The notes: a model not told the origin generated them from the letters alone. Positions 24,482 to 33,008 are shown, counted from the stretch's first letter. The stretch is DNA of 48,732 nt from Lachnospiraceae bacterium (GCA_021772075.1 JAETNQ010000030.1:1-48732); one strand, 5' to 3'. A program made the numbers and translations.

Positions 24482-24510
24482 TTGCCATATGCAAATTGAT
24501 GTGATAAAAT
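24482..24510 (+). promoter_or_regulatory. Sigma-A type promoter of the ACT-hom-apgM-lysC operon
   Basis: TTGCCA (24482-24487) and TAAAAT (24505-24510), spacer 17. Transcription would start near 24517, just before the leader hairpin. Confidence 0.7.
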
Positions 24511-24527
24511 ATCTTTCAGTGACATAC

Positions 24528-24567
24528 AGATGTACGTTATAGAGATACATTCCCGTACATCTTTTTT
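24528..24567 (+). promoter_or_regulatory. Leader terminator (attenuator) of the aspartate-family operon
   Basis: AGATGTACG (24528-24536) pairs perfectly with CGTACATCT (24554-24562) and is followed by six T. It lies between the promoter and the ACT-protein start codon, so full-length transcription requires readthrough. The 17-nt loop shows no leader-peptide or known riboswitch signature. Confidence 0.7.
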
Positions 24568-24598
24568 GGCGCTATATAAGGAAGCACAGGTGTATGAT

Positions 24599-25042
24599 AT
24601 GGATACCACGAGCGGTTATTTTGTTGTAAAGAAAAAAGCGGTGCCGGAGGTACTTTTAAAGGTGGTAGAAGCCAAGAGGCTTTTGGAGACAGGCAGGGCG
24701 GCGAGCGTCCATGAAGCGACGGAGCGGCTGGGGGTAAGCCGCAGTTCTTTTTATAAATATAAGGACGATATTTTTCCGTTTCATGACAGTTCCCAGGGAA
24801 CGACGATCACGCTGACGCTGCAGATCAACGATGAGCCTGGGCTTCTGTCGGATGTATTGAAGGTGATCGCGGACTTCAGGGCCAATATTTTGACGATCCA
24901 CCAGAGCATTCCGATCAATGGAACCGCGTCGCTCAGCATCAGCGTCCAGGTTCTTCCGGCAACGGGGGATATGTCACGGATGCTGGAAGTTTTAGAGCGG
25001 CAGGAAGGCGTGCATTATGTGAAGGTTCTGTCCAAAACTTAG
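24599..25042 (+). CDS. ACT-domain protein of the UPF0735/PheB type
   Basis: A 147-residue protein, the usual length for this family. The N-terminal part contains a helix-turn-helix-like segment (ASVHEATERLGVSRSSFYKY). The C-terminal half is an ACT domain (TITLTLQINDEPGLLSDVLK, NILTIHQSIPINGTASLSIS). ACT domains bind amino acids, so a sensor or regulator of aspartate-family synthesis is likely. ATG at 24599 is used, with AGGTG 6 nt upstream; the frame is open further up but runs through the leader terminator. It is the first gene of the operon, 160 bp before hom. That gap holds no convincing gene. Confidence 0.87.
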   Translation: MDTTSGYFVVKKKAVPEVLLKVVEAKRLLETGRAASVHEATERLGVSRSSFYKYKDDIFPFHDSSQGTTITLTLQINDEPGLLSDVLKVIADFRANILTIHQSIPINGTASLSISVQVLPATGDMSRMLEVLERQEGVHYVKVLSKT

Positions 25043-25202
25043 TGGAAGGATGACCATACAATGGGCATTCTTTTCCGGCGGGCCCGGTGGGGCGCTGCAC
25101 ACATGGGGCCGGAGGGTGGCTGGCTAAAGGAAAAGGCATTGGCTGGCTGGAAAAAGGTTTTATGAGTTTTATGAAACAAAGCGGCGCAGAAATGAGGAAA
25201 AA

Positions 25203-26411
25203 ATGATAAATGTAGCGGTATTAGGGTATGGTACGGTAGGCAGCGGAGTAGTAGAGGTTATTGAGAAGAATAAGGAAGAGATCAATAAGAAATCGGGGGA
25301 AAACCTGAATATTAAATATATTCTCGATTTGCGGGATTTCCCGGGCGATCCGTATGAGGAAAAGGTAGTGCATGACGTGGAGCTGATTATGAACGACCCG
25401 GAGGTCCAGGTGATCTGCGAGACGATGGGGGGGATCCACCCGGCTTATGAGTTTTCCAAGAGGGCGATCCTGCAGGGCAAGAGTGTCTGTACTTCCAATA
25501 AAGAGCTGGTGGCCAACCACGGGCCGGAGCTGATCCGCCTGGCGAAGGAACACAAATGCAATTATCTGTTTGAGGCCAGCGTAGGAGGAGGGATTCCGAT
25601 CATCCGCCCGATCAATTATTCCCTGACGGCAGAAAAGATCGACGGGATCACGGGAATTCTGAACGGCACCACCAACTATATTCTGTCCAAGATGGCATCG
25701 GAAGGGGCAGGGTTTGAAGAAGTGCTGAAAGAAGCACAGGAAAAAGGGTATGCGGAGAGAAATCCGGAAGCGGATGTGGAAGGCTATGATGCCTGCCGCA
25801 AGATCGCGATTCTTTCTTCGCTGATGACCGGAAAAAATGTAAAATATGAAGATATTTATACGGAAGGGATTACAAAAATCACGGCGGAAGATTTTATATA
25901 TGCAAGGGCGCTCGGCCGTTCCATTAAACTGCTGGCTATGAGCCGGGAAGGCGAAGACGGCAGCTTCTACGCTATGGTCGCGCCGTTTATGATTCCGATG
26001 AGCCATCCCCTGTACAGCGTGAGCGGCGTATTCAACGCAGTATTTGTCCATGGCAATATGCTGGGAGATTCTATGTATTACGGGCGCGGCGCAGGCAAGC
26101 TCCCGACAGCCAGCGCTGTCGTGTCTGACGTGGTGGACTGTGCAAGGCATATCGGCAAGACGATTATGTGCTTTTGGGATGACGAGGATGTGAAACAGAT
26201 GAATGTGGACAATATCCGGCATCGGTTTTTTGTGCGCACAAAGGCCGGGCTGGAAAAAGAAGCGGTGGATATTTTCGGCTTGCTCCGGGTGGTCGTGGCG
26301 GACGTGAAGGATGAGTACGCGTTTGTTACCGAAGAGATGAGCGAAAAGGAATTTAATGAAAAAGCGGAAAGACTGGGCTGTGTTTTGAATAGAATAAGAC
26401 TGGAAGGCTAG
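25203..26411 (+). CDS. hom: Homoserine dehydrogenase
   Basis: NAD(P)H-dependent reduction of aspartate semialdehyde to homoserine, the branch to threonine and methionine. The Rossmann motif is VAVLGYGTVGSGVVEVI at residues 4-20. TSNKELVANHG, FEASVGGGIPIIRPI and GILNGTTNYILSKM form the catalytic core, and EAQEKGYAERNPEADVEGYD is the family signature. At 402 residues it is shorter than the ~430-residue forms that carry a full C-terminal ACT domain. The last 70 residues (FFVRTKAGLEKEAVDIFGLL onward) look like a reduced one. The separate ACT protein upstream may supply regulation. Confidence 0.96.
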   Translation: MINVAVLGYGTVGSGVVEVIEKNKEEINKKSGENLNIKYILDLRDFPGDPYEEKVVHDVELIMNDPEVQVICETMGGIHPAYEFSKRAILQGKSVCTSNKELVANHGPELIRLAKEHKCNYLFEASVGGGIPIIRPINYSLTAEKIDGITGILNGTTNYILSKMASEGAGFEEVLKEAQEKGYAERNPEADVEGYDACRKIAILSSLMTGKNVKYEDIYTEGITKITAEDFIYARALGRSIKLLAMSREGEDGSFYAMVAPFMIPMSHPLYSVSGVFNAVFVHGNMLGDSMYYGRGAGKLPTASAVVSDVVDCARHIGKTIMCFWDDEDVKQMNVDNIRHRFFVRTKAGLEKEAVDIFGLLRVVVADVKDEYAFVTEEMSEKEFNEKAERLGCVLNRIRLEG

Positions 26412-26413
26412 TA

Positions 26414-26478
26414 GTGTGAGAAGTACTTCTAAAGCTCATGCCAGAGGGCATTTCGCTAAGAAGTACTAAGTCTCACAC
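26414..26478. repeat. Strong intercistronic hairpin after hom
   Basis: GTGTGAGAAGTACTTCT (26414-26430) pairs with AGAAGTACTAAGTCTCACAC (26459-26478) with a 3-nt bulge, and a smaller ATGCC/GGCAT hairpin lies inside. No T run follows, so it is more likely an RNA-processing or stability element than a terminator. It starts 3 bp after the stop codon. Confidence 0.55.
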
Positions 26479-26489
26479 CGAAGAACGCC

Positions 26490-26591
26490 TGAAATACGGC
26501 GTTCTTCTCATGGATGATTTATGCTGCCGGGAGGCGGCGTGGGGGTTAGCGTGAAATACGGCGTTCTTCCTATGAATGGTTTGTGCCGCTG
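26490..26591 (+). repeat. Imperfect 40-bp direct repeat between hom and apgM
   Basis: Copies at 26490-26529 and 26552-26591 both begin TGAAATACGGCGTTCTTC and agree over about 40 bases except for transitions. The first copy is also half of a perfect hairpin, GAAGAACGCC (26480-26489) with GGCGTTCTTC (26498-26507). Confidence 0.65.
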
Positions 26592-26622
26592 CGAAGCAGA
26601 GGCATGGAGGAGGGGTATGGAG

Positions 26623-27825
26623 ATGAAATATATTATTGTGCTGGGGGACGGGATGGCGGATGAGCCGATTGAAAGCCTTGGGGGCCGTACGCCCCTTGCT
26701 TTTGCAAAAACGCCGACGATGGACAGGCTGAGCAAGATGTCGCAGATCGGGATGGTGCATACGATACCGGAGGGGATGAAACCCGGTTCCGATACGGCGA
26801 ACCTGGCGGTGCTCGGTTATGACCCTGCGGTCTATTATTCGGGACGTTCCCCGCTGGAAGCGCTCAGCATCGGAGTGGCGATGAAGGAAACGGACATCGC
26901 CCTGCGCTGCAATATCGTTACGGTTTCGGAAGAGGAGGAGCCTTTCGAAGAAAAAAGGATTATTGACCACAGCTCCGGCGAGATCAGCACGGAGGACTGC
27001 GCGGTATTGCTGGAGGCGGTGAGAAAGGAACTGGAAACGGAGGCTTACCGTTTTTATGCGGGAACGAGCTACCGCCACTGTCTGATCTGGGATAAAGGGG
27101 AAGTCGTGGAACTGACGCCTCCCCATGACGTGCTGGGGCAGAAGATCGGGCAGTATCTGCCGGAGGACGAAACTCTGCGGGAAATGATGAAGCGTAGTTA
27201 TGATATATTAGTAAACCACCCGATTAACCAAGAGCGGAAAAAGAAGGGGTTAAATCCTGCCAACTGCTGTTGGTTCTGGGGGGCGGGAACGAAGCCGAAG
27301 CTGGATTCTTTTGAGGAAAAAACGGGGAAAAAGGGAATGATGGTTTCGGCGGTGGATCTGCTGAAAGGGATTGCCACAGGGGCGGGCATGGGCATCAGCC
27401 GGGTGGAAGGAGCGAACGGAGGCTTACATACCAATTATGAAGGCAAAGTACAGGCGGCTTTGAAAGCCTTGCTGGAAGATGGTTATGATTTTGCCTATAT
27501 CCATGTGGAAGCTCCTGATGAAATGGGGCATCAGGGAAGCGTGGAGAAAAAGGTACAGGCCATCGAATATCTGGACGAAAGGGTGCTGAAACCATTGACC
27601 GAATGTCTGGACAACAGCCATACGGACTACCGGCTTCTGGTATTGCCGGATCATCCGACGCCCATACGGGTACGCACTCATACGGCGGACAGCGTGCCTT
27701 ACATGCTGTATGACAGCACGGCGCCTCTTGCCGGAGACCGGGATTATAACGAAGAGGCGGGAAAAGAAAGCGGGAATTACGAGGAGAAGGGATACCGGCT
27801 GATCGGGCACTTTTTGGAGCTTTGA
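26623..27825 (+). CDS. ApgM-type phosphoglycerate mutase-like protein, proposed homoserine kinase
   Basis: A 400-residue member of the alkaline phosphatase superfamily, archaeal-type cofactor-independent phosphoglycerate mutase branch. Metal ligands and the phospho-Ser region are visible in IIVLGDGMADEP, GSDTANLAVLGYDP, HVEAPDEMGHQGSV and VLPDHPTPI. Bacterial members next to threonine genes are annotated as proposed homoserine kinase (TIGR02535). Its place here between hom and lysC supports that role: phosphorylation of the homoserine made by Hom. No classical GHMP-type thrB is in the window. ATG at 26623 is preferred because GGAGGAGGGG lies 7 nt upstream. Confidence 0.85.
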   Translation: MKYIIVLGDGMADEPIESLGGRTPLAFAKTPTMDRLSKMSQIGMVHTIPEGMKPGSDTANLAVLGYDPAVYYSGRSPLEALSIGVAMKETDIALRCNIVTVSEEEEPFEEKRIIDHSSGEISTEDCAVLLEAVRKELETEAYRFYAGTSYRHCLIWDKGEVVELTPPHDVLGQKIGQYLPEDETLREMMKRSYDILVNHPINQERKKKGLNPANCCWFWGAGTKPKLDSFEEKTGKKGMMVSAVDLLKGIATGAGMGISRVEGANGGLHTNYEGKVQAALKALLEDGYDFAYIHVEAPDEMGHQGSVEKKVQAIEYLDERVLKPLTECLDNSHTDYRLLVLPDHPTPIRVRTHTADSVPYMLYDSTAPLAGDRDYNEEAGKESGNYEEKGYRLIGHFLEL

Positions 27826-27863
27826 TCATATAAAATTAGAAAAGGCAGAACGGAGAAAATATT

Positions 27864-29183
27864 ATGAAAAAAGTAGTCAAATTCGGAGGAAGTTCCCTGG
27901 CCAGCGCGGAGCAGTTCATGAAGGCCGGGGATATTATTCGCAGCGACGTGGAAAGGCGGTATGTAGTTCCTTCCGCGCCGGGCAAACGCTTTGATAAGGA
28001 TACGAAGGTAACGGATATGCTTTATGCCTGCTATGCGAAAGCGGAAGCGGACGGGGATTTTAAGGCGGAACTGCAGGATATCGAAAAGCGTTACGGGGAA
28101 ATTATAGACGGGCTGGATCTGGATCTGTCGTTGGACGGCGAGTTTCAGGCGATTGAGAAAAATTTCAGGGAAAAAGCCGGGGAGGATTATGCGGCATCCC
28201 GGGGGGAGTACCTGAACGGAATTATTATGGCGGCGTATCTCGGCTACGAATTTGTAGATGCGGCGACGGCGATCTTTTTTAATGAACAGGGGGAATTCGA
28301 CTCGGAAAAAACAAACCGTGTGCTGGCGGAACGCCTGGAAGGCGTGGAACGGGCGGTAGTACCCGGATTTTACGGGGCATACGAGGATGGACGGGTCAAG
28401 ACCTTTTCCAGGGGCGGATCCGATATTACGGGTTCCATCGTATCGCGGGCGGTGAAAGCGGATGTGTATGAAAACTGGACCGATGTGTCCGGATTTTTGC
28501 TGGCTGATCCGAGAATCATAGATAACCCTCCGGGAATCGATACCATTACTTACAGGGAACTGCGGGAGCTGGCCTATATGGGGGCGGCGGTGCTGCACGA
28601 AGATGCGATTTTTCCGGTGAGGAGGGAAGGTATCCCGATCAACATCCGTAATACGAACTGCCCGGAGGCGAGAGGCACATGGATCGTGGAAAGCACCTGC
28701 CAGAAATCCAAATATGTGATTACAGGCATTGCGGGAAAGAAGGGCTTTTGCTCTGTCAATATTGAAAAAGATATGATGAATTCGGAAATAGGATTCGGAC
28801 GGAAAGTTCTTCAGGCATTTGAAGACTATGGGATTTCTTTTGAACATGTTCCCTCGGGCATCGATACGATGACGGTCTTCGTCCACCAGGATGAATTTAT
28901 TGATAAAGAACAGAAAGTGGTATCCGCGATCCACAGGCTGGCCGACCCGGATACAATAGATATCGAATCGGACCTGGCATTGATCGCGGTGGTGGGGCGC
29001 GGCATGAAGTCTACGAGAGGGACGGCAGGAAGGATCTTTTCGGCACTGGCCCATGCCAATGTCAATGTCAGGATGATCGACCAGGGTTCCAGCGAGTTGA
29101 ATATTATTATCGGCGTTTCCGACGATGATTTTGAAAATGCGATACGGGCAATTTATAATATATTTGTGGAACTGCAGCTGTGA
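27864..29183 (+). CDS. lysC: Aspartate kinase
   Basis: Phosphorylates aspartate, the first committed step for lysine, DAP, threonine and methionine. The N-terminus MKKVVKFGGSSLASAEQF and SRGGSDITGSIVSRAVKADV are the kinase ATP and substrate motifs. Two ACT domains are expected in the C-terminal ~150 residues (GFCSVNIEKDMMNSEIGFGR; IAVVGRGMKSTRGTAGRIFS; NVNVRMIDQGSSELNIIIGV), giving feedback control by lysine or threonine. At 439 residues it has the length of the monofunctional clostridial form. It is the last gene of the operon, 38 bp after apgM, and ends 7 bp before a large hairpin terminator. Confidence 0.96.
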   Translation: MKKVVKFGGSSLASAEQFMKAGDIIRSDVERRYVVPSAPGKRFDKDTKVTDMLYACYAKAEADGDFKAELQDIEKRYGEIIDGLDLDLSLDGEFQAIEKNFREKAGEDYAASRGEYLNGIIMAAYLGYEFVDAATAIFFNEQGEFDSEKTNRVLAERLEGVERAVVPGFYGAYEDGRVKTFSRGGSDITGSIVSRAVKADVYENWTDVSGFLLADPRIIDNPPGIDTITYRELRELAYMGAAVLHEDAIFPVRREGIPINIRNTNCPEARGTWIVESTCQKSKYVITGIAGKKGFCSVNIEKDMMNSEIGFGRKVLQAFEDYGISFEHVPSGIDTMTVFVHQDEFIDKEQKVVSAIHRLADPDTIDIESDLALIAVVGRGMKSTRGTAGRIFSALAHANVNVRMIDQGSSELNIIIGVSDDDFENAIRAIYNIFVELQL

Positions 29184-29189
29184 AAAAGG

Positions 29190-29294
29190 CTGTAGTCCAT
29201 GAGAATCCATTTTCATAAACGGCATGGCGCAACCCCAGGTTCCGGTTGCGCCATGCCGTTTATGGAAATGGATTCCCGTGGGCTGTAGTTTTTT
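29190..29294. terminator. 45-bp hairpin, bidirectional terminator after lysC
   Basis: The left arm 29190-29234 and right arm 29244-29288 pair over 45 positions with one mismatch and several G-U pairs around the 9-nt loop CCAGGTTCC. Six T follow on the plus strand and five A precede, so it can terminate on both strands. The stem contains GAATCCATTTTC and GAAATGGATTC, the terminal motif of the palindromic elements at 14167 and 38168. Confidence 0.85.
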
Positions 29295-29399
29295 CCGTTT
29301 ATAAGAAAAGATATCGGGAAACAGGGTGAAAGACAGATCAGATGAACCGTAATTTGGGAGCAGGGCTTCAGGGTTTATTAAATCGTGGAGGAAAATACA

Positions 29400-30953
29400 G
29401 TGGCAGAGTTAAGAAAAGAAGATTTGTGGGTGATGGCGGATAAACTCCGCAATAATATGGATTCAGCGGAATATAAACATGTATGCCTTGGGCTTATTTT
29501 TTTAAAATATATTTCCGACAGCTTTGAGCGGGCCTATCAGGAAATAAGGCAGGATGAATATGCTGATCCCGAAGACAGAGACGAATATCTGGCAAAAAAT
29601 GTTTTCTGGGTTCCGGAAGAAGCGCGCTGGGAAACGATCAAAACGAGAGCCAAAGATCCAACGATCGGACAGGTGATCGATCATGCCATGGATATCATCG
29701 AGAAAGAAAACTCGTCTTTGCGCGGTGTTTTGCCAAAAGATTTTGCAAGGGCGTCACTGAACAAACGCTCTCTGGGCGAATTGGTCGACCTGCTGTCAGA
29801 ATTGGAGATCGGCAATGATAAAAATAAAGATACGTTAGGATCGGTATATGAATATTTCCTAGGAAAATTCGCCCGTGCCGAGGGTAAATTGGGCGGGGAA
29901 TTCTATACTCCCCGCAGCGTGGTCGAGTTGATCGTGGCAATGATCGAACCCCATGACGGCCGTGTGTACGATCCATGCTGCGGTTCCGGCGGTATGTTTG
30001 TGCAGAGCAAGCGTTTTGTAGAGGACAGGCAGGGGCGTTTGGACGGCCAGCTGGCGATTTATGGGCAGGAATCCAATTATAATACATGGAGGCTTTGCCG
30101 GATGAATCTTGCCATTCGCGGGATTGAGGCCAATTTGGGACAGCAAAATGCAGATTCTTTTCATAATGACCAGCATAAGAGCTTAAAAGCGGATTATATA
30201 ATGGCAAATCCTCCTTTTAATATCAGCGACTGGGGGGGAGAAAGGCTGATGGATGATCTGCGGTGGAGCAAATATGGAATTCCCCCGGCGGGAAATGCAA
30301 ACTATGCATGGATCTTGCACATGTTATACCATCTGGCTCCAAGCGGGACAGCTGGTTTTGTACTGGCGAACGGCTCTTTGTCTTCTTCTACAATCAGCGA
30401 ATATAATATCCGTAAAAATTTAGTAGAGGATGATAAAGTGGATTGTATCGTGACATTGCCCGGAAAACTATTCTCAACGACATCCATTCCTGTCTGTCTG
30501 TGGTTCATAGCGCGCAATAAACTGAAAAACGGATATCGTGACCGCCATAAAGAAATCCTCTTTATCGATGCGCGGAAGATGGAAACAGAACCATATGAGG
30601 ACAGCCGGACGCAGCGGCAGCTTACCGCGAAAACGATTGATGAAATTACTGCGGCCTATCATTCTTTCCGTAATCATGGGGAAAAGGCCGTGAAAGCGGA
30701 TGGAACAGAAGTAGTTTACAAAGATAAGCCGGGATTTTGCAAAGTAGCGGCGTTGGAAGAGGTAAGGGAAAAAGATTATAATTTAACGCCGGCCAGCTAT
30801 GTGGGAGTTGTTCCGATGGAAGAAGACAAGGAACCTTTTGATGTTAAAATGGAAAAGCTGACCCAAAATCTTTTCAGAATAATGAAAGAGTCCCGGGATA
30901 TCGATGAGGAGATAATTGCCAGTTTGGGCAGCATGGGCTGGGACAGATGGTGA
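29400..30953 (+). CDS. hsdM: Type I restriction-modification DNA methyltransferase subunit
   Basis: N6-adenine methyltransferase subunit, 517 residues. The N-terminal helical domain starts MAELRKEDLWVMADKLRNNM. The conserved GGEFYTPRSVVELIVAMI leads into the SAM site YDPCCGSGGMFVQS near residue 190, and the catalytic motif is NPPF near 270 (YIMANPPFNISDWGG). A GTG start at 29400 with GGAGG 8 nt upstream is preferred. It begins a four-gene operon; HsdS follows 13 bp downstream. It should methylate the sequence chosen by HsdS and assemble into the restriction complex. Confidence 0.96.
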   Translation: MAELRKEDLWVMADKLRNNMDSAEYKHVCLGLIFLKYISDSFERAYQEIRQDEYADPEDRDEYLAKNVFWVPEEARWETIKTRAKDPTIGQVIDHAMDIIEKENSSLRGVLPKDFARASLNKRSLGELVDLLSELEIGNDKNKDTLGSVYEYFLGKFARAEGKLGGEFYTPRSVVELIVAMIEPHDGRVYDPCCGSGGMFVQSKRFVEDRQGRLDGQLAIYGQESNYNTWRLCRMNLAIRGIEANLGQQNADSFHNDQHKSLKADYIMANPPFNISDWGGERLMDDLRWSKYGIPPAGNANYAWILHMLYHLAPSGTAGFVLANGSLSSSTISEYNIRKNLVEDDKVDCIVTLPGKLFSTTSIPVCLWFIARNKLKNGYRDRHKEILFIDARKMETEPYEDSRTQRQLTAKTIDEITAAYHSFRNHGEKAVKADGTEVVYKDKPGFCKVAALEEVREKDYNLTPASYVGVVPMEEDKEPFDVKMEKLTQNLFRIMKESRDIDEEIIASLGSMGWDRW

Positions 30954-30966
30954 TAGGGGGACTAAG

Positions 30967-32112
30967 ATGTTTTTGGGAGATTTGATCATAAATCATGACA
31001 GCAGACGGATACCTTTATCGTCGAAACAACGGGAAAATATAGAAAAAATATATCCGTATTATGGCGCACAGGGAATTATCGATTATGTGGATGATTATCT
31101 TTTTGACGGTGAGTATTTGCTGGTAGCTGAAGACGGGGAAAACCTGAGATCCCGAAAGAAACCGATTGCATCGATCGTAAAGGGGAAATTTTGGGTGAAT
31201 AACCATGCCCATATCGTAACGGCGAAGGAATATGCAAATCTCCGATTTTTATGCCTGTGGCTTAACAGCAACGATATTTCCAAATATGTCACGGGCTCGG
31301 CCCAGCCGAAGTTAAACCAAAGCAATATGAATGCGATACCGCTGCCTGATTTTCCTAAAAAGGTACAGGATAAGATAGCCGAAAGTTTATCAGGTTACGA
31401 AGATAAAATAAATGCCAACCTAAGCTGCATTTCAACTTTAGAGAATATTGCCGCTGGAATATATAAGAAGCTGTTTGCCTGTCCAAATTATGAAAATGTG
31501 CATAGTTCCATAGAGTGCGGCGGTTCCGGGGGATGGGTGGAATCCAATGTATTCGACCAGATTGTGGAAGTAAAAGAGAAGAATCAGATGGAAAATGATT
31601 ATCCGGTTCTTTCTGTTGTCAAAGAGGGAGAGTTTAAGGCATCGGAAGATGTTTTTACGAAACAGGTTTACAGTAAAAGCACAAAAAATTATAAGATCGT
31701 GCGGCGCGGCCAGGTCGCATACAATCCGGCCAGAGCGAATATCGGCTCGATCGCTATGCTGAAGGATTGGGAAGCAGGGCTTGTCAGTCCGGTTTATGTT
31801 GTATTTAAAATGAAAAAGGCGATTATGCCCATATTTTTTGATTATTATATGAAACAGCCAATGTTTTTGGAAATGATAAAGCATCATGCAATCGGGACGA
31901 CAAGACAGAATTTTCCTTTGGAAGCGTTTCAAATGTTTCCTATGGCGGTGCCTCCGATGGGGCTTCAGTCGAAATTTAAAGAATGGGTAGAACCGATGGA
32001 ACGGAAAATTGCCAAACTAAAAGAGGAAAACGCAGTGCTGGAGGAAATACGGGATACCCTTCTTCCCCAGTTGATGAACGGGAAGCTGATGGTGAAGGCA
32101 GGTGACGAATGA
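30967..32112 (+). CDS. hsdS: Type I restriction-modification specificity subunit
   Basis: About 381 residues with two target-recognition domains. The first covers residues 1-140, ending in the conserved TGSAQPKLNQSNMNAIPLP with helix KKVQDKIAESLSGYEDKINA. The second covers about 190-340, ending in GTTRQNFPLEAFQMFPMAVP with helix KIAKLKEENAVLEEIRDTLL. The two helices form the coiled-coil spacer that sets the gap in the bipartite DNA target. ATG at 30967 is preceded by GGGGGGA. The 3' end overlaps the FRG gene (ATGATGA). Confidence 0.94.
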   Translation: MFLGDLIINHDSRRIPLSSKQRENIEKIYPYYGAQGIIDYVDDYLFDGEYLLVAEDGENLRSRKKPIASIVKGKFWVNNHAHIVTAKEYANLRFLCLWLNSNDISKYVTGSAQPKLNQSNMNAIPLPDFPKKVQDKIAESLSGYEDKINANLSCISTLENIAAGIYKKLFACPNYENVHSSIECGGSGGWVESNVFDQIVEVKEKNQMENDYPVLSVVKEGEFKASEDVFTKQVYSKSTKNYKIVRRGQVAYNPARANIGSIAMLKDWEAGLVSPVYVVFKMKKAIMPIFFDYYMKQPMFLEMIKHHAIGTTRQNFPLEAFQMFPMAVPPMGLQSKFKEWVEPMERKIAKLKEENAVLEEIRDTLLPQLMNGKLMVKAGDE

Positions 32113-33008
32113 TGAATGAATATGAACGTTATAAGGAATATATGGAGGATGAATTGGACGAGCAGTTTTCTGTTTTCAGCGTTTCCCATCTGCTTTCCAA
32201 ACTCTCCGATTACAATCGCGTCATTTCAGAAAATGAAATACCGGGGACTTTATTATTTCGCGGCCAATCGGATGTGGATTTTGGCGTGGACGGAAGTATT
32301 TTCAGAAACGGGCTTCTGGCAAAGGAAACGGCTTTGGTTAATGAGCTGATCCTGCAGGAGCCGTTAGAATTCGGAAACCATATGACGGATTTTGAACAGC
32401 TGGTGAAAATGCAGCATTACGGGCTGCCTACCCGGCTTTTGGATATGACCACCAATCCATTGGTCGCCCTTTACTTTGCCTGTGCCGAGTACGAAGATAA
32501 GGACGGGGAACTGATCCTGTTTATTGAGTCTTTGCAGCGCCCTACCCAGAAAGAGGTAAGGCTGCTTTCTGCGCTTGCGGAATACGATGGGAAGAGCGAA
32601 GGGGACTTCCTGGATTATTTTTCTAGAAAAGGGCTGAGCGATGATATGCAGTCCGGCTTTGACCAGAGATTAGAGCGGTTGAAAATACAATTTCAAAATA
32701 AATATGTTCCTGTCGTCGCGCCGAAAAATAACGAAAGAATAAGAAGGCAAAACGGCGCATTCCTCATTCTCGGCATTGATATATCCGCTCCTGATTATTA
32801 TTTAAAAAATAAATTTGATTTGAGGGATACATTAAGCACGTATGTTGACGAGGGCATTCCAAGATATTTGCGGATACCGGCGGAACGAAAGGCTTCTATT
32901 TTGCACGAACTCGATATGATTGGCATCAATGAAGCATTTGTATATCCCGAACTGGAGCATCAGGCGGCATACATAAAGAAAAGGCATTGCGAAAAGGCAG
33001 GTGAGTGA
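32109..33008 (+). CDS. FRG-domain protein inside the type I RM operon
   Basis: A 299-residue protein with the FRG motif LLFRGQSDVDF near residues 48-58 and supporting MQHYGLPTRLLDMTTNPLVA near 98-117. It starts within the end of hsdS (4-bp overlap) and its stop lies 1 bp before the hsdR ATG, so all three are translationally coupled. FRG domains occur in accessory and defence loci; no enzymatic activity is certain. Its fixed place between specificity and restriction subunits suggests an added effector or control function for this RM system, which is inference. Confidence 0.85.
   Translation: MMNEYERYKEYMEDELDEQFSVFSVSHLLSKLSDYNRVISENEIPGTLLFRGQSDVDFGVDGSIFRNGLLAKETALVNELILQEPLEFGNHMTDFEQLVKMQHYGLPTRLLDMTTNPLVALYFACAEYEDKDGELILFIESLQRPTQKEVRLLSALAEYDGKSEGDFLDYFSRKGLSDDMQSGFDQRLERLKIQFQNKYVPVVAPKNNERIRRQNGAFLILGIDISAPDYYLKNKFDLRDTLSTYVDEGIPRYLRIPAERKASILHELDMIGINEAFVYPELEHQAAYIKKRHCEKAGE

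Noticed and set aside
24530-24598. Longer start for the ACT protein at ATG 24530
   Set aside because: It would place coding sequence across the leader terminator and adds residues unlike the family; ATG 24599 gives the usual 147-residue length and a ribosome site.
25061-25165. A 34-codon frame between the ACT gene and hom, possible leader peptide
   Set aside because: Weakly spaced ribosome site, no run of regulatory codons, and no terminator hairpin follows it, so attenuation by translation is not supported.
26521-26622. Longer N-terminus for the ApgM-like protein
   Set aside because: The extra 34 codons fall in the duplicated intergenic repeat; the conserved start MKYIIVLGDG has a strong ribosome site.
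27826-27863. Lysine riboswitch before lysC
   Set aside because: The gap to the preceding gene is only 38 bp, far too short for the lysine riboswitch fold.
29190-29288. Possible IS or MITE at the 45-bp hairpin
   Set aside because: Only 99 bp with a 9-nt loop, no target duplication, and flanked by A and T runs at an operon end, so a bidirectional terminator explains it better.
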